NCBI GenBank assembly: GCA_023213395.1
Contig: CM041465.1
Location: 26,481,741-26,545,740 of the forward strand
Reading direction: 5' to 3'
Origin: Cycas panzhihuaensis
Lineage: Eukaryota; Cycadophyta
DNA: 64,000 nucleotides
The translations under genes were made by a program, and so were the position numbers. Under the pieces are notes generated by a model. That model was not told the origin of the DNA and ran no database searches. It saw only the letters and a program-made list of their open reading frames with translations. Shown in pieces: positions 23,305-33,661 of this stretch. The first letter of the stretch is position 1; every line of letters begins with the position of its first letter.

Positions 23305-24651
23305 TTGAATAGACTGAGTGAGAATTGCTCAAGAATAAGAAGGTACAAGAAATTAAAGGAGTTGTAAGAAGAAGACAAGAACCAAAAATCTAAAAGAAGG
23401 AATAAAGGACAAAAATCAAGTACTTGATAAGATTATACAATGTTGTATAGAATTGTATGAACCTATATGGGCAATTTTTAAAGCACTTAGATTGAAATAA
23501 AATTTTACCAACAAGGATGTCTCACTAAGTACATTCCATTGTCTCAAAGACACATTTGCAAATTTAGCCTTGATAAGTGGAAAATTAGAGAAAATCAATC
23601 TCATGGGTTTAGAACTTATGAAGTAGATTTTTTCTAATTTTTTAAATCTCAAGTCATGTAAGCAGACTCAAAACAATCCTCTAGTTATAAGCTCTCTATT
23701 GAATATTAGTTTGTAAAGTTAGATTTAAGATTTTGAGATAAATAAGCAAAAATGAAGTTTAAATCGTAGTCACCCCTCTATATTTGAAAAGTATTTTCTA
23801 CCTATTAGAGACCTAAATCGAAAAACCAACTTTAGATCCCTATGTACGGCCTCATTACCTTCGATCTAAGAGGGTTTCAGAAAAAGTCATACACCTATTC
23901 TTTTGGTTGTACATCTATATGACTCCATAAACCATTCTTGTTATAATTATCTCATAGGCTTGAATCATAGTTCTTGTCTTCAAAAATATCAAAATAGCCT
24001 CAATTTATTCTCTAAGTGAGTCAAATAAATTGATAGGTATAAATTAATCAATATGGAAAATTAAAATGAAGGGAATTCTAATTACAAAGAATGCATGGGA
24101 GTTAGTCACTAAAAAAGAAGTAAAATTAACCACAAATGTAGCAACAAAAATTAGTTGGGAGGAAAAGGATAGGCAGGATCTAGTCATAATCACTCTATCC
24201 ATTAGTGACTCAATTTTAGGTCATACTAGTAAAGTCTTTACTTTTGTTAAATCATAGAAAATACTAGCTTCCTTATTTAGCCAAAAGAATGAAGCCCACA
24301 TTATTTCTCTAAGAGAACAACTCTACTAAATACATTTATATAAGGGAGAGCAAGTTACTAATTTCATCACCTAACTGGTGGAAATCAAGGATAACCTAGC
24401 CTCTATTGGAGAGACCATATCAAATACTAAAATTATTTGTCTCATACTTAATAAATTGCTAAAATCATTTAACAACCCGGTAAATACTCTTACTATTAGT
24501 GGGCAAAATTAAAATTATATGGTCATTTATTTCAACAGGAGTAAAGAACTCATAAGTATGAAAAGGCAGTAGATATTTAATAAGCTTTTACCTCAAGGGT
24601 TAGAATCAATAAAAGATGGGGATGAAGTGCTAGAGGAAGATCATTTGAAAC
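23305..24651 (+). pseudogene. Copia C: GAG, first part
   Basis: Leader then a copia UBN2-type GAG. The open piece at 24,066-24,257 carries NAWELVTKK (compare NAWGV in copia F) and VIITLSISDSILGH (compare VIILKLSISDSL in F). The reading continues EQVTNFIT, VEIKDNLASIGETISNTKII, KLLKSFNNPVNTLTI near 24,350-24,490. This order matches F GAG closely, so C and F are related. Cut at 24,651 by copia B, before the zinc knuckles. Confidence 0.8.
24647..24651. repeat. Target site duplication of copia B (left)
   Basis: GAAAC next to the LTR start TGTTAATATGG; the same bases are at 30,901-30,905 after the right LTR. Confidence 0.9.
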
Positions 24652-25029
24652 TGTTAATATGGTAGTTAATTATTAAGCCACTTAGTTAACATTAATGTGG
24701 TGTAATTAAGTGAAAATGTGCGAAGCTAAAAGGTGCAACTTATTCAAAGGGTCATAACCCTAATCGAGTGACACCTCTTGGGAGAGTATAAATGCCTTGA
24801 GACCTTATATATTCATCATCCAAGATCATTGTATCAATCCATTATGTAATAATCAAAGTGATCCATCAAGGATCCTTTTGTGGTGGGTTTTTTCTCAAAA
24901 GGGTTTTCCCACGTAAATTCATATGTATTGTGCATCTATTATCTGTGTATATTTATTTATTTTCTTGCTATGTATGGTAAAAGAATATGTGGTTGAGAAT
25001 ATTTGTGTATGATTTCATGTTCTTGAATA
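24652..25029 (+). repeat. Copia B 5' LTR with TATA box
   Basis: 378 bp, starts TGTTAATATGGTAGTTAATT and ends TTCTTGAATA. The TATA box TATAAAT is at 24,787-24,793 in a shared block GGGAGAGTATAAATGCCTTG. A conserved GGTTTTCCCACGTAAATTC lies near 24,902-24,920, a motif often seen just before the end of plant copia LTRs. Confidence 0.92.
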
Positions 25030-25044
25030 TAGTATTAAATTCGT
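25030..25044 (+). other. Copia B primer binding site
   Basis: TAGTATTAAATTCGT abuts the LTR; it is a degenerate form of the initiator-Met-type TGGTATTAGAG site. Confidence 0.6.
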
Positions 25045-26570
25045 AGGGTCCTACATAGCTAAAGCTTGACATTGAGTAGGGCGGTGGGATCATTGGTTAC
25101 CGAGTAATGCCATCTAACCCAAGATGAATCTTGAGGGTCCATCAACCCCAACAACATGCAGAAGCAGGCACAGTATATCAGTGGTGGTTAAAGCAGTGAA
25201 GATCATTATTTGACAAGAACATAAGGGTTATTCGAAGCTGATTGAAAGTCTATTGCAAAGATTGATGCCTACAGAGCAGGTCATGATGGTGATTTAGAGA
25301 CTCTAAGGATAGCCATTCATATACACAAGTAAGTTAGTTATTTTTCCACTTAAAACACAATAAAATTCAAAAAAGGGAAGCTTTCTTTGGTGTCACCTAC
25401 ATTCAGTCTATATAAGGGAGAGATTGGAGCCTTCTTAGACTTTTTTTAGCTCTCTATACTGAAATTAGGTGAAGTACATAGTAGTATAAAGTATCATCCA
25501 ATGTATTTTTTAGTTGTAATTCTTTGTATTTGGGATTATGACCCCTCTCTTTGGTTGAATACATGTTTTGAGCCTACATCTATATACTAGAAGATAGTTG
25601 GACTATTTGTATATGTTGTTGAAGAGTTGTGTACTTTAAATGAGTATGATATAGTAGTTTTAAGGCTGTCTGAGTGTCTTATATGGTGGTTGGGTGGATT
25701 ATAAGTTGGTTGGGTGCTATTCTCTCCATTTGGGCACTATTTTTGATGATTTAACACCTTTTATGGTGGCTGGTAAATACTAGTGTTAGCTAGGCCATGT
25801 CTAGTCATTTTATCAGCTATAGAGAGGAGTGTAGGTTTGTGAGGAAGTCTACAGATCTGTGTATAAGGGCGCAAGATTGTAGAGACGAGTATAGGTTTGC
25901 AGGTCAATAGAGGTTATCACACAACTACCACACCCTATCTCACTTTGCGGGAGATCTCAAAGGGTTTATATTTGGACACACCCTATCTCACTTTGCGGGA
26001 GATCTCAAAGGGTTTATATTTGGATAAATATAACCTTTGGGAATCTTTACTATATTTAAGCACATGTTTATTAAGGTTTTTTAACATGTACATTAAGTGA
26101 AGAGGTGCAGGAGTTTTTAAAAAGTCACATTTGTTGGGAATATACTTTTTAGCATATTCCCCTCAATGAAAAAATATAAAAAGACCCTTGTATACCATTG
26201 ATATATGATATTTTAACACAATGTAAATTATTTGGAGTGTTTTTTGTCTATCTTGAGCGTAGATCAAGGAGATTTTGTGTCATTTAGACTTGGAGACCGT
26301 GCACTATAGCCATGTGGAGCCATCCTTTGTTCCTGCAACATCATTTTGAGTACATTAAGGGACATGTTGACACTTCTTAAGGGTATTTAAAGGTCATTTA
26401 TTGATGATTGAGGATACATAAATAGTTGGTGGCTCACTTAACGTGGGTATAGTCAATGTTGGGTGCCCTTGGAAGGCAAAGGAGGACATAGGGGTGTAAT
26501 TTTATCCTATAGACATTTGTTCTAGTATTAATTATTTTATATTGAAGCTGATTTCTCAAAGATAGAGTGT
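25045..26570 (+). other. Copia B untranslated leader
   Basis: About 1.5 kb without convincing coding capacity between primer site and GAG. It is more GC-balanced than the surroundings in places and carries one 48-bp tandem duplication (listed separately). The 67-codon open frame at 25,897-26,100 exists only because that duplication keeps frame. Confidence 0.6.
25930..26025 (+). repeat. 48-bp tandem duplication in copia B leader
   Basis: Two adjacent copies, period 48, nearly identical (core CACCCTATCTCACTTTGCGG). As 48 is a multiple of three, a 16-residue unit (TPYLTLREISKGLYLD) is read twice in the small open frame there. Confidence 0.9.
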
Positions 26571-27420
26571 ATTATGCCCAAAGTTATCTTCAATGGTAAT
26601 AATTTCAGAAAGTGGAAGGCCAATATGGAACTTATTCTGATGGTGAATCAACTCTAGGAAATCATAAAGGTGAAAGTGGATGCGATCCCATTAGACCATA
26701 AGGAGCATATTCATCTTGAAGAGAAGCAATTTATAGCAATGGGACTATTGAAATTATCACTGGCACTGGACAAGAGAGTGTTGGTTCACAATCTAGATAG
26801 ATGTCTAGCATTAATGTTGTAATTACTCAACTTGTATGTGGAGAATGAGAACAACATCAGTTCCTACCTTAACAAGATTATAGACTTAAAAAATAAGCTA
26901 GAGGAATTGAAGTTGAACTTGATCGATAATGCATTGCTATTCGCAATAATCATACCAAAATTCTCGGTTACCTTCGCCACATTCCAGACCATTTATGATA
27001 GAGATAAAGTGATGGAAGTAGAGACATTTTATAGGCTTTAAAACCTAATTCTAATAGAGGATTCCAAGCTCAAACATCATAGTATACTTGGAGGTTCTAG
27101 TTCAAGTCAAGCCTTAGCTATGAAAACTCAGAGAAAAGAGGTCATTAAGGAGGAGAAGATCACACAGAGGTCAGGAGAAAGTTCTCAAGACAAAAAGAAG
27201 TTCAATGGGAAATGTAATTACTACAAGGATGGTCACCGTGAGAAAAACTATTGGTTCAAGCATCGTGATAAGTGCAAAGTCAATCCAAATGATAAAGGGA
27301 AGAATATTGATACTCACTACATCTGAGCAAAAGCCTTATCAACCAAATAAGATTAGAGAGATTATTGGGTGCTTGAATCTAGAGCATAGAAGCATATTTC
27401 TTACCAGAGTAGAACTTTGA
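26571..27420 (+). pseudogene. Copia B: GAG
   Basis: Starts around MPKVIFNGNNFRKWKANME (26,575) with the copia 'NF..WK..M' signature, then LSLALDKRVL, NNISSYLNKIIDLKNKLEEL (26,850-26,910) and the family's F-x-x-x-x-DRDKV end. The zinc knuckle at 27,212 reads CNYYKDGHREKNYW: histidine is kept, but the second and third cysteines are tyrosine. Stops interrupt the capsid twice. Confidence 0.85.
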
Positions 27421-28851
27421 TATGATGACTTCAAATGAAAGTGGTGCTTAGATTATCCTTGGAGATACTCATGTCTTGCTAGTAGAAAGTATTGATGAAG
27501 TTTCTTTTGCAGGAGGTAAATTTACTGGGGTGTATTATGTACCTAAGATGCAGTTTAACCTTCTTTCAGCTTGGGAGATCTGCAAACAAGGCATGAAGGT
27601 AGATTTCTATGATGATAAGTGCCTGATTAAGGATCCAAAATAGAACTTTACTATCATAACTACTAGAAAAGTCAGGGACAACTTTTGGGTATTTGAAAAG
27701 TTTCAATCTCAGAAGAAGTCCTACGCCTTTGTTGCTAGTGCAGATGACGTAAGTTGTGGCACAATCACCTAGGTCACATTAATTACAGGAGTATTACACT
27801 ATTGAATAGGTTGAAAATGGTGGAAGGATTATCATTGGTTACCTACTCAAATGATATGTGTGAAGGGTGTATGTATGGCAAGCACCACTGTTATCCTTTT
27901 GCTTGGGGTAATGCCTAGAGAAGCAAGGAGAAGCTGGAGCTTATATATTCAGACATAATAGATCCTCTTCCTAACCCTTCAATATATGAAGCTCATTATA
28001 CCCTTGTATTTGTAGATGACTATACTAGGAAGGCCTGGGTTTACTTTCTTAAGAACAAGTTAGATGTGTTTGATCACTTTTGTGACTAGAAAACGATGAT
28101 TGAAAATGAATGTGATAAGAAAATAAAGTCATTAAGAAGTGATAATGGCAAGGAATATGACAACAATGCATTTAATTAGTTCTACTATGATCATGGTATA
28201 AAGCAAGAATATACGGTCTTGTATACCCCACAACAGAATGAAGTTGCTGAAAAAAAGAACTGTACCATGATGGAGATGGTGAGGTATATGGTGCATGCTC
28301 AAAACCTGCCACTAAAGTTTTGGGCAGAAGCTATGGAGACGGTTGTTTACATTTTGAATCGGGTACCTACTCATGTAGTTTATAACATGACCCCCGAAGA
28401 GAAATGGACTGGTCATAAACTTGTCATTATCTATTTAAGAACATTTGGGTGTATCACGTATACCCAAAAGAAGCTAGATCGAAAAAGTCTAAAGTGTATA
28501 TTTATGGGGTATTGCACTAAGAATAAAGCCTATAGAGTATGGGATCCACAGGGGAAGAACATTGCAGTTAGGTGGGATGTCAAACTTGATGAGACATCGG
28601 TGTATCATGCTGATAGATCATTAGAGGAGCTATTTTACCCCTCTCTTCTCCCATTTCCATATTCATCAAGTGAAGAGGATATTGAACCAGTCATAAAAAC
28701 ACCTGAGGAGGTAGGATCAAGTGGGATGAGTAATAGTGAGGAGCCACCACGAGTTAAACTACCTCCAGTAACAGGTCCTTCAATACCTTTATGGGTAAGG
28801 AAGACTATAGAAGATTCCAGTGTGGTAATGCAAACCTTAACTGATAATTGA
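27421..28851 (+). pseudogene. Copia B: protease and integrase
   Basis: Protease/pre-integrase: ILGDTHVLLVESIDEV, then GVYYVPKMQFNLLSAWEICK (27,525-27,585; family 'VLYVPGLKMNLLS'). The integrase core begins near 27,930: LELIYSDIIDPL, VFVDDYTRKAWVYFLKNK, LRSDNGKEY (28,134), then the open frame 28,219-28,851 with YTPQQNEVAEKKN (holding the E of D,D,E), LPLKFWAEAMETVVYILNR, HLRTFG-like YLRTFGCITY, and IFMGYCTKNKAYRVWDPQGK. An acidic/serine-rich linker (SSSEEDIEP) leads to RT. Only stops and a few frame changes spoil it. Confidence 0.9.
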
Positions 28852-30420
28852 AGAACTCGAAGTTAGCATGGCAATCAAACTCTACTGGTAGACACCAACA
28901 CTTTAGTGATCCTTATTCATTTAATGAAGTAAGAGGAGATCCAAGATGGAAAGCTGCAATAGAGGAGGAGTATAGTTCTCTACTAAAGAATGACACATGG
29001 GATTTAGTTCTACTACCTTCGACAAAGAATCTTGTAAGATACAAGTGGGTCTATAAGATAAAGTTCTACTCCAATGGAGAGGTGGACAAGTTTAAGGATA
29101 GACTTGTTATGTAGGGATTCAAGTAGAAAGAAGGAATTGACTATGAGGAGAAATTTGCACCAGTCTCTAGAATGACAATGGTCTATTTGTTGATTTCCTT
29201 AGCAGCAACTTATGGTTGAGAGTTACATTAGATGGACGTAAAGTCTACATTCCTTAATGGAGATCTAAAGGAGGAGATATATATATATATATCGCAACCT
29301 CTAGGATTCGTTAAGGATGGCTAGGAGCATCTTGTGTGCCATTTGAAGAAGTCAATCTATGGCTTGAAACAAGCACCTCGTGCTTGGTATAAAAAGATGG
29401 ATGCAAAGTTGAAAGCTGAAAGTTTTGAGATTTCTAAACTCGACCTAAATATGTATGTGAAGAAAAGAGAGACTTCAATAATAGCTTGCGTGGTATATGT
29501 AGATGATTTGGTTATTGACGGTAACTATCGCAAGGCTATTGCTAAAATCAAATCCAACCTGGGAGCTTCATTTGACATGACAAACCTTAGGAGACTTCAC
29601 TACTTCTTGGGTATTTAGGTCAGGCAGATGGATGATAGGATTGTGTTGTTGTAGTCTCAATATGTGAAGAACTTACTGGAGAAATTTAGAATGTAAAGTT
29701 GTAAACTAGTTACAATACTATATGCAAAAGGCACTAAGTTGCATAAGGATATGGTCAAGCCCTCTATAGACAACACAAAGTATTGCCAGTTGGTAGGAAG
29801 TCTAATCTATTTGACTCATACTAGGCTTGATATTACATATGTTATTAGGTTGGTTTCCCGCTACACGCAGAATCCTCAAGAATCTCATTTGGTTGCAATG
29901 AAGCAGATTCTAAAGTATTTAAAGGAGGGGACTATCAATCTTGGTCTTGAATACCATTGAAGTGAAGAGATACGATTGAATGGCTATATGGATGCTGATT
30001 AGGAGGAGATTCCAATGATCATAAGTCCACTATTAGATACCTATTTGGAGTTGGCCATGGATTTGTTTCATGGCAGTCGAAGAAGCAACAGATAGTGGCA
30101 CTCTCTTTTATAAAGGTAGAATATCAAGGACTTAGTGCTGGTGAGAAGGAAGTCGTATGGTTGCAAGGTCTCTTGGAGTTTCAAATAGACACCTCATTAT
30201 CTTTGTTAATAACTAAAGTACTATTTACCTATCAAAGAATCCAGAGTTTCATGTGCATACAAAGCATATTAAGATGCAACACCATTATATTTATGAATAG
30301 ATCAAATCGGGGAAGCTGCAGGTTGACTACTATCTAATTGAATTCTAACTTGCGGATGTGTTCACCAAACTCTCACTGAAGATCAATTCATGAAGATGCA
30401 TTCCAGACTTGGACTTACCA
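28848..30420 (+). pseudogene. Copia B: reverse transcriptase and RNase H
   Basis: RT opens DPRWKAAIEEEYSSLLKNDT (28,935-28,995), then [57 protein letters not shown], and the intact catalytic box YVDD at 29,496-29,507. An (AT)n expansion at about 29,278-29,292 adds residues in the 'EEIY' segment. Then come QLVGSLIYLTHTRLDITY (29,787), VSRYTQNPQESH and LKYLKEGT. RNase H follows in shifted frames up to about 30,420. Several TAG/TAA at W/Q positions. Confidence 0.92.
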
Positions 30421-30529
30421 ATGTTATCTTTAATGGGAGATGTATCGACAAGGATAAAGAAGCTGCAGGATAATCCCAACCTTGTGATAGTATAACTGTT
30501 GCAATTGGTAGGCTCCTCACATTCACATT

Positions 30530-30538
30530 AAAGGGGGA
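30530..30538 (+). other. Copia B polypurine tract
   Basis: AAAGGGGGA immediately before the 3' LTR start TGTTAATGTGG, where second-strand synthesis would be primed. Confidence 0.9.
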
Positions 30539-30900
30539 TGTTAATGTGGTAGTTAATTATTAAGCCACTTAGTTAATGTTAATGTGGTTTAATTAAGTGA
30601 AAAGGTGCGACTTATTCAAAGGGTCACAACCCTGATCAAGTGACACCTCTTGGGAGAGTATAAATGCCTTGAGGCCTTGTGTATTCATCATCCAAGATTA
30701 TTATATCAATCCATTATGCAATAATCAAAGTGATTCATCAAGGATCCTTTTGTGGTGGGTTTTTCTTGAAATGGTTTTCCCACGTAAATTCTTGTGTACT
30801 ATGAATCTATTATCTATATATATTTGTTTGTTTGCTTGATGTGTATGGTAAAATATTATATGGTTGGGAATATTTGTATATGATTTCATGTTCCTAAATA
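30539..30900 (+). repeat. Copia B 3' LTR
   Basis: 362 bp, partner of 24,652-25,029, TATA box at 30,660-30,666. It lacks the GAAGCTAAAAGGTGCAA stretch of the 5' copy. The end reads CCTAAATA, where CA would be expected. Confidence 0.92.
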
Positions 30901-30905
30901 GAAAC
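30901..30905. repeat. Target site duplication of copia B (right)
   Basis: GAAAC, matching 24,647-24,651. Confidence 0.9.
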
Positions 30906-31067
30906 TAGAAGTAGCATAGAAAGATACTTCATAAGAACTCAAAGAGGTAGATCACCTAATACTTTAGTATGCTATCAATGTGGAAGAACAAGTCATATTG
31001 TAGCAGACTATAGAACAATAAAAGTCTACCCATGCTATTATTGTAGAATGTATGGGCATCTCTTTAG
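30906..31067 (+). pseudogene. Copia C: GAG zinc knuckles
   Basis: GAG of copia C resumes. A first knuckle reads CYQCGRTSHIVADY (30,970-31,011; last cysteine became tyrosine). A second starts CYYCRMYGHLF at 31,033 and is cut before its final cysteine by element E at 31,068. Copia F has two knuckles in the same arrangement. Confidence 0.85.
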
Positions 31068-31401
31068 TGTCAGAAAAGCAAGTACCAAATCACATCCATT
31101 ATAACTTAACAAAAATAACACATAAATATGATCTTCATTATTTTTAAGTGATCTACATTACTATATATTTATACTACTTGGTCACCTCTCAATCGACCAA
31201 TCACATGGCATAACTATTATAACCACCACTATGCACACACCTTAATAATGTATTTCAATGTTCCTAAGGGGGTTAAGGGTGACCTCTTAACACTAACATA
31301 TTCACCATTTTCTAATATTAATGTTACGCTATTAACATTTGACCACTTAACACTAGACCCTATAGACATTACTATCAGAATATTAAACTTTATTTCTGAC
31401 A
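31068..31401 (-). repeat. Element E 3' LTR
   Basis: Starts TGTCAGAAAAGCAAG and ends TTTCTGACA on the plus strand. Shares with the partner long blocks such as CTACTTGGTCACCTCTCAAT and CACTTAACACTAGACCC. Confidence 0.9.
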
Positions 31402-31409
31402 CCCCTTAT
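31402..31409 (-). other. Element E polypurine tract
   Basis: ATAAGGGG on the minus strand directly before the LTR start TGTCAGAAAT. Confidence 0.75.
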
Positions 31410-33520
31410 AATGTTTAATGCCAAAATAAATAGTTTCAAACTTATGATTTGCCAACACACTAAAGACCATCTACTTGTACACATATGCTTTACAAAATTA
31501 TTCAACATCCCCCCTATAATGTGTATTTAGAATCTTTTAAATTTACAATGCCTCATCCTTCGAAATGTCTCAAGGATGATGTCTTTAACTCGATCTTTAA
31601 CTTCATACTTACGATGTAGTCCATATTGTTGTAGTCCTTGAAAGACTTTCTTTATTCTGGTATACAACTTCAAATTCTTCAACATAATAGGTTCTTGCCA
31701 ATGTAAAACTTTTCTTTGATTCCCTATTTTATAAGTCTTTACTTCGTTGAAATGCTCTATCATGTTAGAATAAAAAAAATGTTTCATAAGATAATCCTTT
31801 AATAAATAAGAAAGTGACATCTCAAAAAATGCAAAAGTTCTTGAAGAGAGAAGAATGATTCCTCTCTGTACTCATTGATACTTGTTGATACTACTAAAAT
31901 CTATTTTGCTTCGATAGCACAATCCTCAATCACTATATTTGTTCTCCCCATATCAATACAGGTTGCACAAAAATGGTTAAGATCATTACAAACTATGAGT
32001 ATATAAAATTTTTCTTTAGCAATAATAGCCAAGGTGGCATCTGTTATGCCAAGTGAAATCTCAAATGATCTAGTGTAGACAACCTTCTAAGCTACAACCA
32101 TTAATTTAATTAAAGATGTAACTCCCAAATCTTTTACTATCAAAGCAATCCATCTTCTTTAATTAATTGAAACATTTTGTATCTCATGAGAAACTTCAAT
32201 ATGAACTGGTTGTGATTTAGTCAAAATAGTTTTAGAATTATCATCTGTTTCAATGCCATGCTCATGTTGACTGGATATAACTTGATTAAGAATTAATAAG
32301 GTCATGCTCATTACATTCTCCATGTAGCTTTCCTCAACTTCAAATTCAAAATAATCAGGTATGTCTAAAATTTCCTTCTTAGTAATAGAACCATTAGATT
32401 ATTTTTTAATTTCTTGGGAAGTAATAATACTATGAGTGAGTGATGATCCTATGATAGTTACTTCATTATAATCACCAATAATTTCATCATGTTCATTGAG
32501 AATATATTCATCTAATGCATAGATAGGAATGATCTCTTCATCAAATTAACATTTTTCTTCAATACCAAATTCATCAATAGTGTTTTCTTCACCCTTACCT
32601 ACATCAGCTTCTTCATTTATATGTTGGTTATTCAATTTTGGACTAAACTTTTCCTTTAGAATGTTCCATGTCCTGTATGATCTACAAGCTAATTCTTCAA
32701 TGTTATCCTAGACAAAATGATATGTGTCTACTTCTAAGAAATGATGAATCCAACTAAGTGCAAGTCATCCTTCTTTTTAAGCTCTCATGTTTCATCTCTA
32801 TACCCTTCAAAATCAATGTCCCACCAACCAAATGTAGTGAACCAAGATTTCATATTTTTTTACCATTCTAAATAATTTTTTTCAGTTAGTAAAAACATAC
32901 CCATGATGAAAATTAATTCTACCAGGAACAAATCTTAATCATATATCTTTTTGTCCTTTATAATTAGGAACTTTTACTTCTAAACAACAACACCAATTTT
33001 TTCTCAACTTCACCAAATTGGCAAAACTACATGACCTAGGTTTTAGAAGTAAACACTATCAAAATGATTTCTATACATTTTAGTCACTCCCCCTTCTATC
33101 TTGCTACTAGTTGGGTTGAGACTATTTTTTCTTTTATTATTGTTTCTCATCTATCGATGTTAGATTAACTAGGTTGACTTGGAACATACTTCCTAAACCC
33201 GTAAGTAATAATATGTATCTCAAACTAATCTCCCTAGTGATACAAATCTTCACTAACTAGTGCTTAGAGTGATCTCAATTCCACACATACTATACCAATG
33301 AAAAGAAAATGAAATTCCACTCCCTTTTAACAAATAGACCATATCACACAAAGTTTGCTATCTAAAGAATAATTTTGTTATCATTCAATTTAGGATATAC
33401 GCCTTCTTAAACATACTAGTTGCATTCATTTAATTCCTAATTAAATGTTATCTATATCCCTTTTTCATAGAATAGTTTACTTTAATTTCTAATGATAGAT
33501 CCATAATCTAGCTTATAACC
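31410..33520 (-). pseudogene. Element E interior, left part: unrecognised minus-strand reading
   Basis: The minus strand gives protein-like reading with stops from about 32,640 to 31,527. Segments include ISLGITDATLAIIAKEKFYI and NDLNHFCATCIDMGRTNIVI (about 32,060-31,920) and a 97-codon open frame 31,820-31,527 rich in lysine and arginine, ending HCKFKRF. The upstream part (about 32,640-32,300) is rich in acidic residues and isoleucine. I do not recognise a domain; it is not an RT, integrase or RNase H that I can see. It ends near the polypurine tract, so it would be the last gene of E. Confidence 0.4.
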
Positions 33521-33545
33521 ATTTTTGTGCCTTGGATTCTTTTAT
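33521..33545. repeat. Target site duplication of the LINE (left)
   Basis: The sequence around GCCTTGGATTCTTTTAT is repeated at 39,682-39,704, with a 2-base difference (TTTTTGTGCC against TTTTTGCC). The length and its position next to an A-rich tail fit target-primed LINE insertion. Confidence 0.9.
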
Positions 33546-33661
33546 TGTTTTTTTTATTAGATAAAATGAATTTTAGTGGGTTTGAAAGAGGATCCCACAA
33601 CCTAATACATCAAGAAAATGTGGCGCGACAGATAAGTATAAGTCCGTGACAGCCCCACGGA

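Larger units (their letters stand above)
24652..30900 (+). mobile_element. Copia B, complete but decayed
   Basis: A 6,249-bp copia with both LTRs (378 and 362 bp), GAAAC target duplication, primer site, long leader, GAG, protease, integrase, RT, RNase H and polypurine tract in the standard order. It inserted in copia C GAG. All reading frames carry stops. The LTRs differ by several small indels and substitutions. Confidence 0.92.

Noticed and set aside
31410-33520. Pararetrovirus-like or envelope-like gene in element E
   Set aside because: No movement-protein, coat-protein, membrane or glycoprotein feature can be pointed to; the reading is simply unrecognised.
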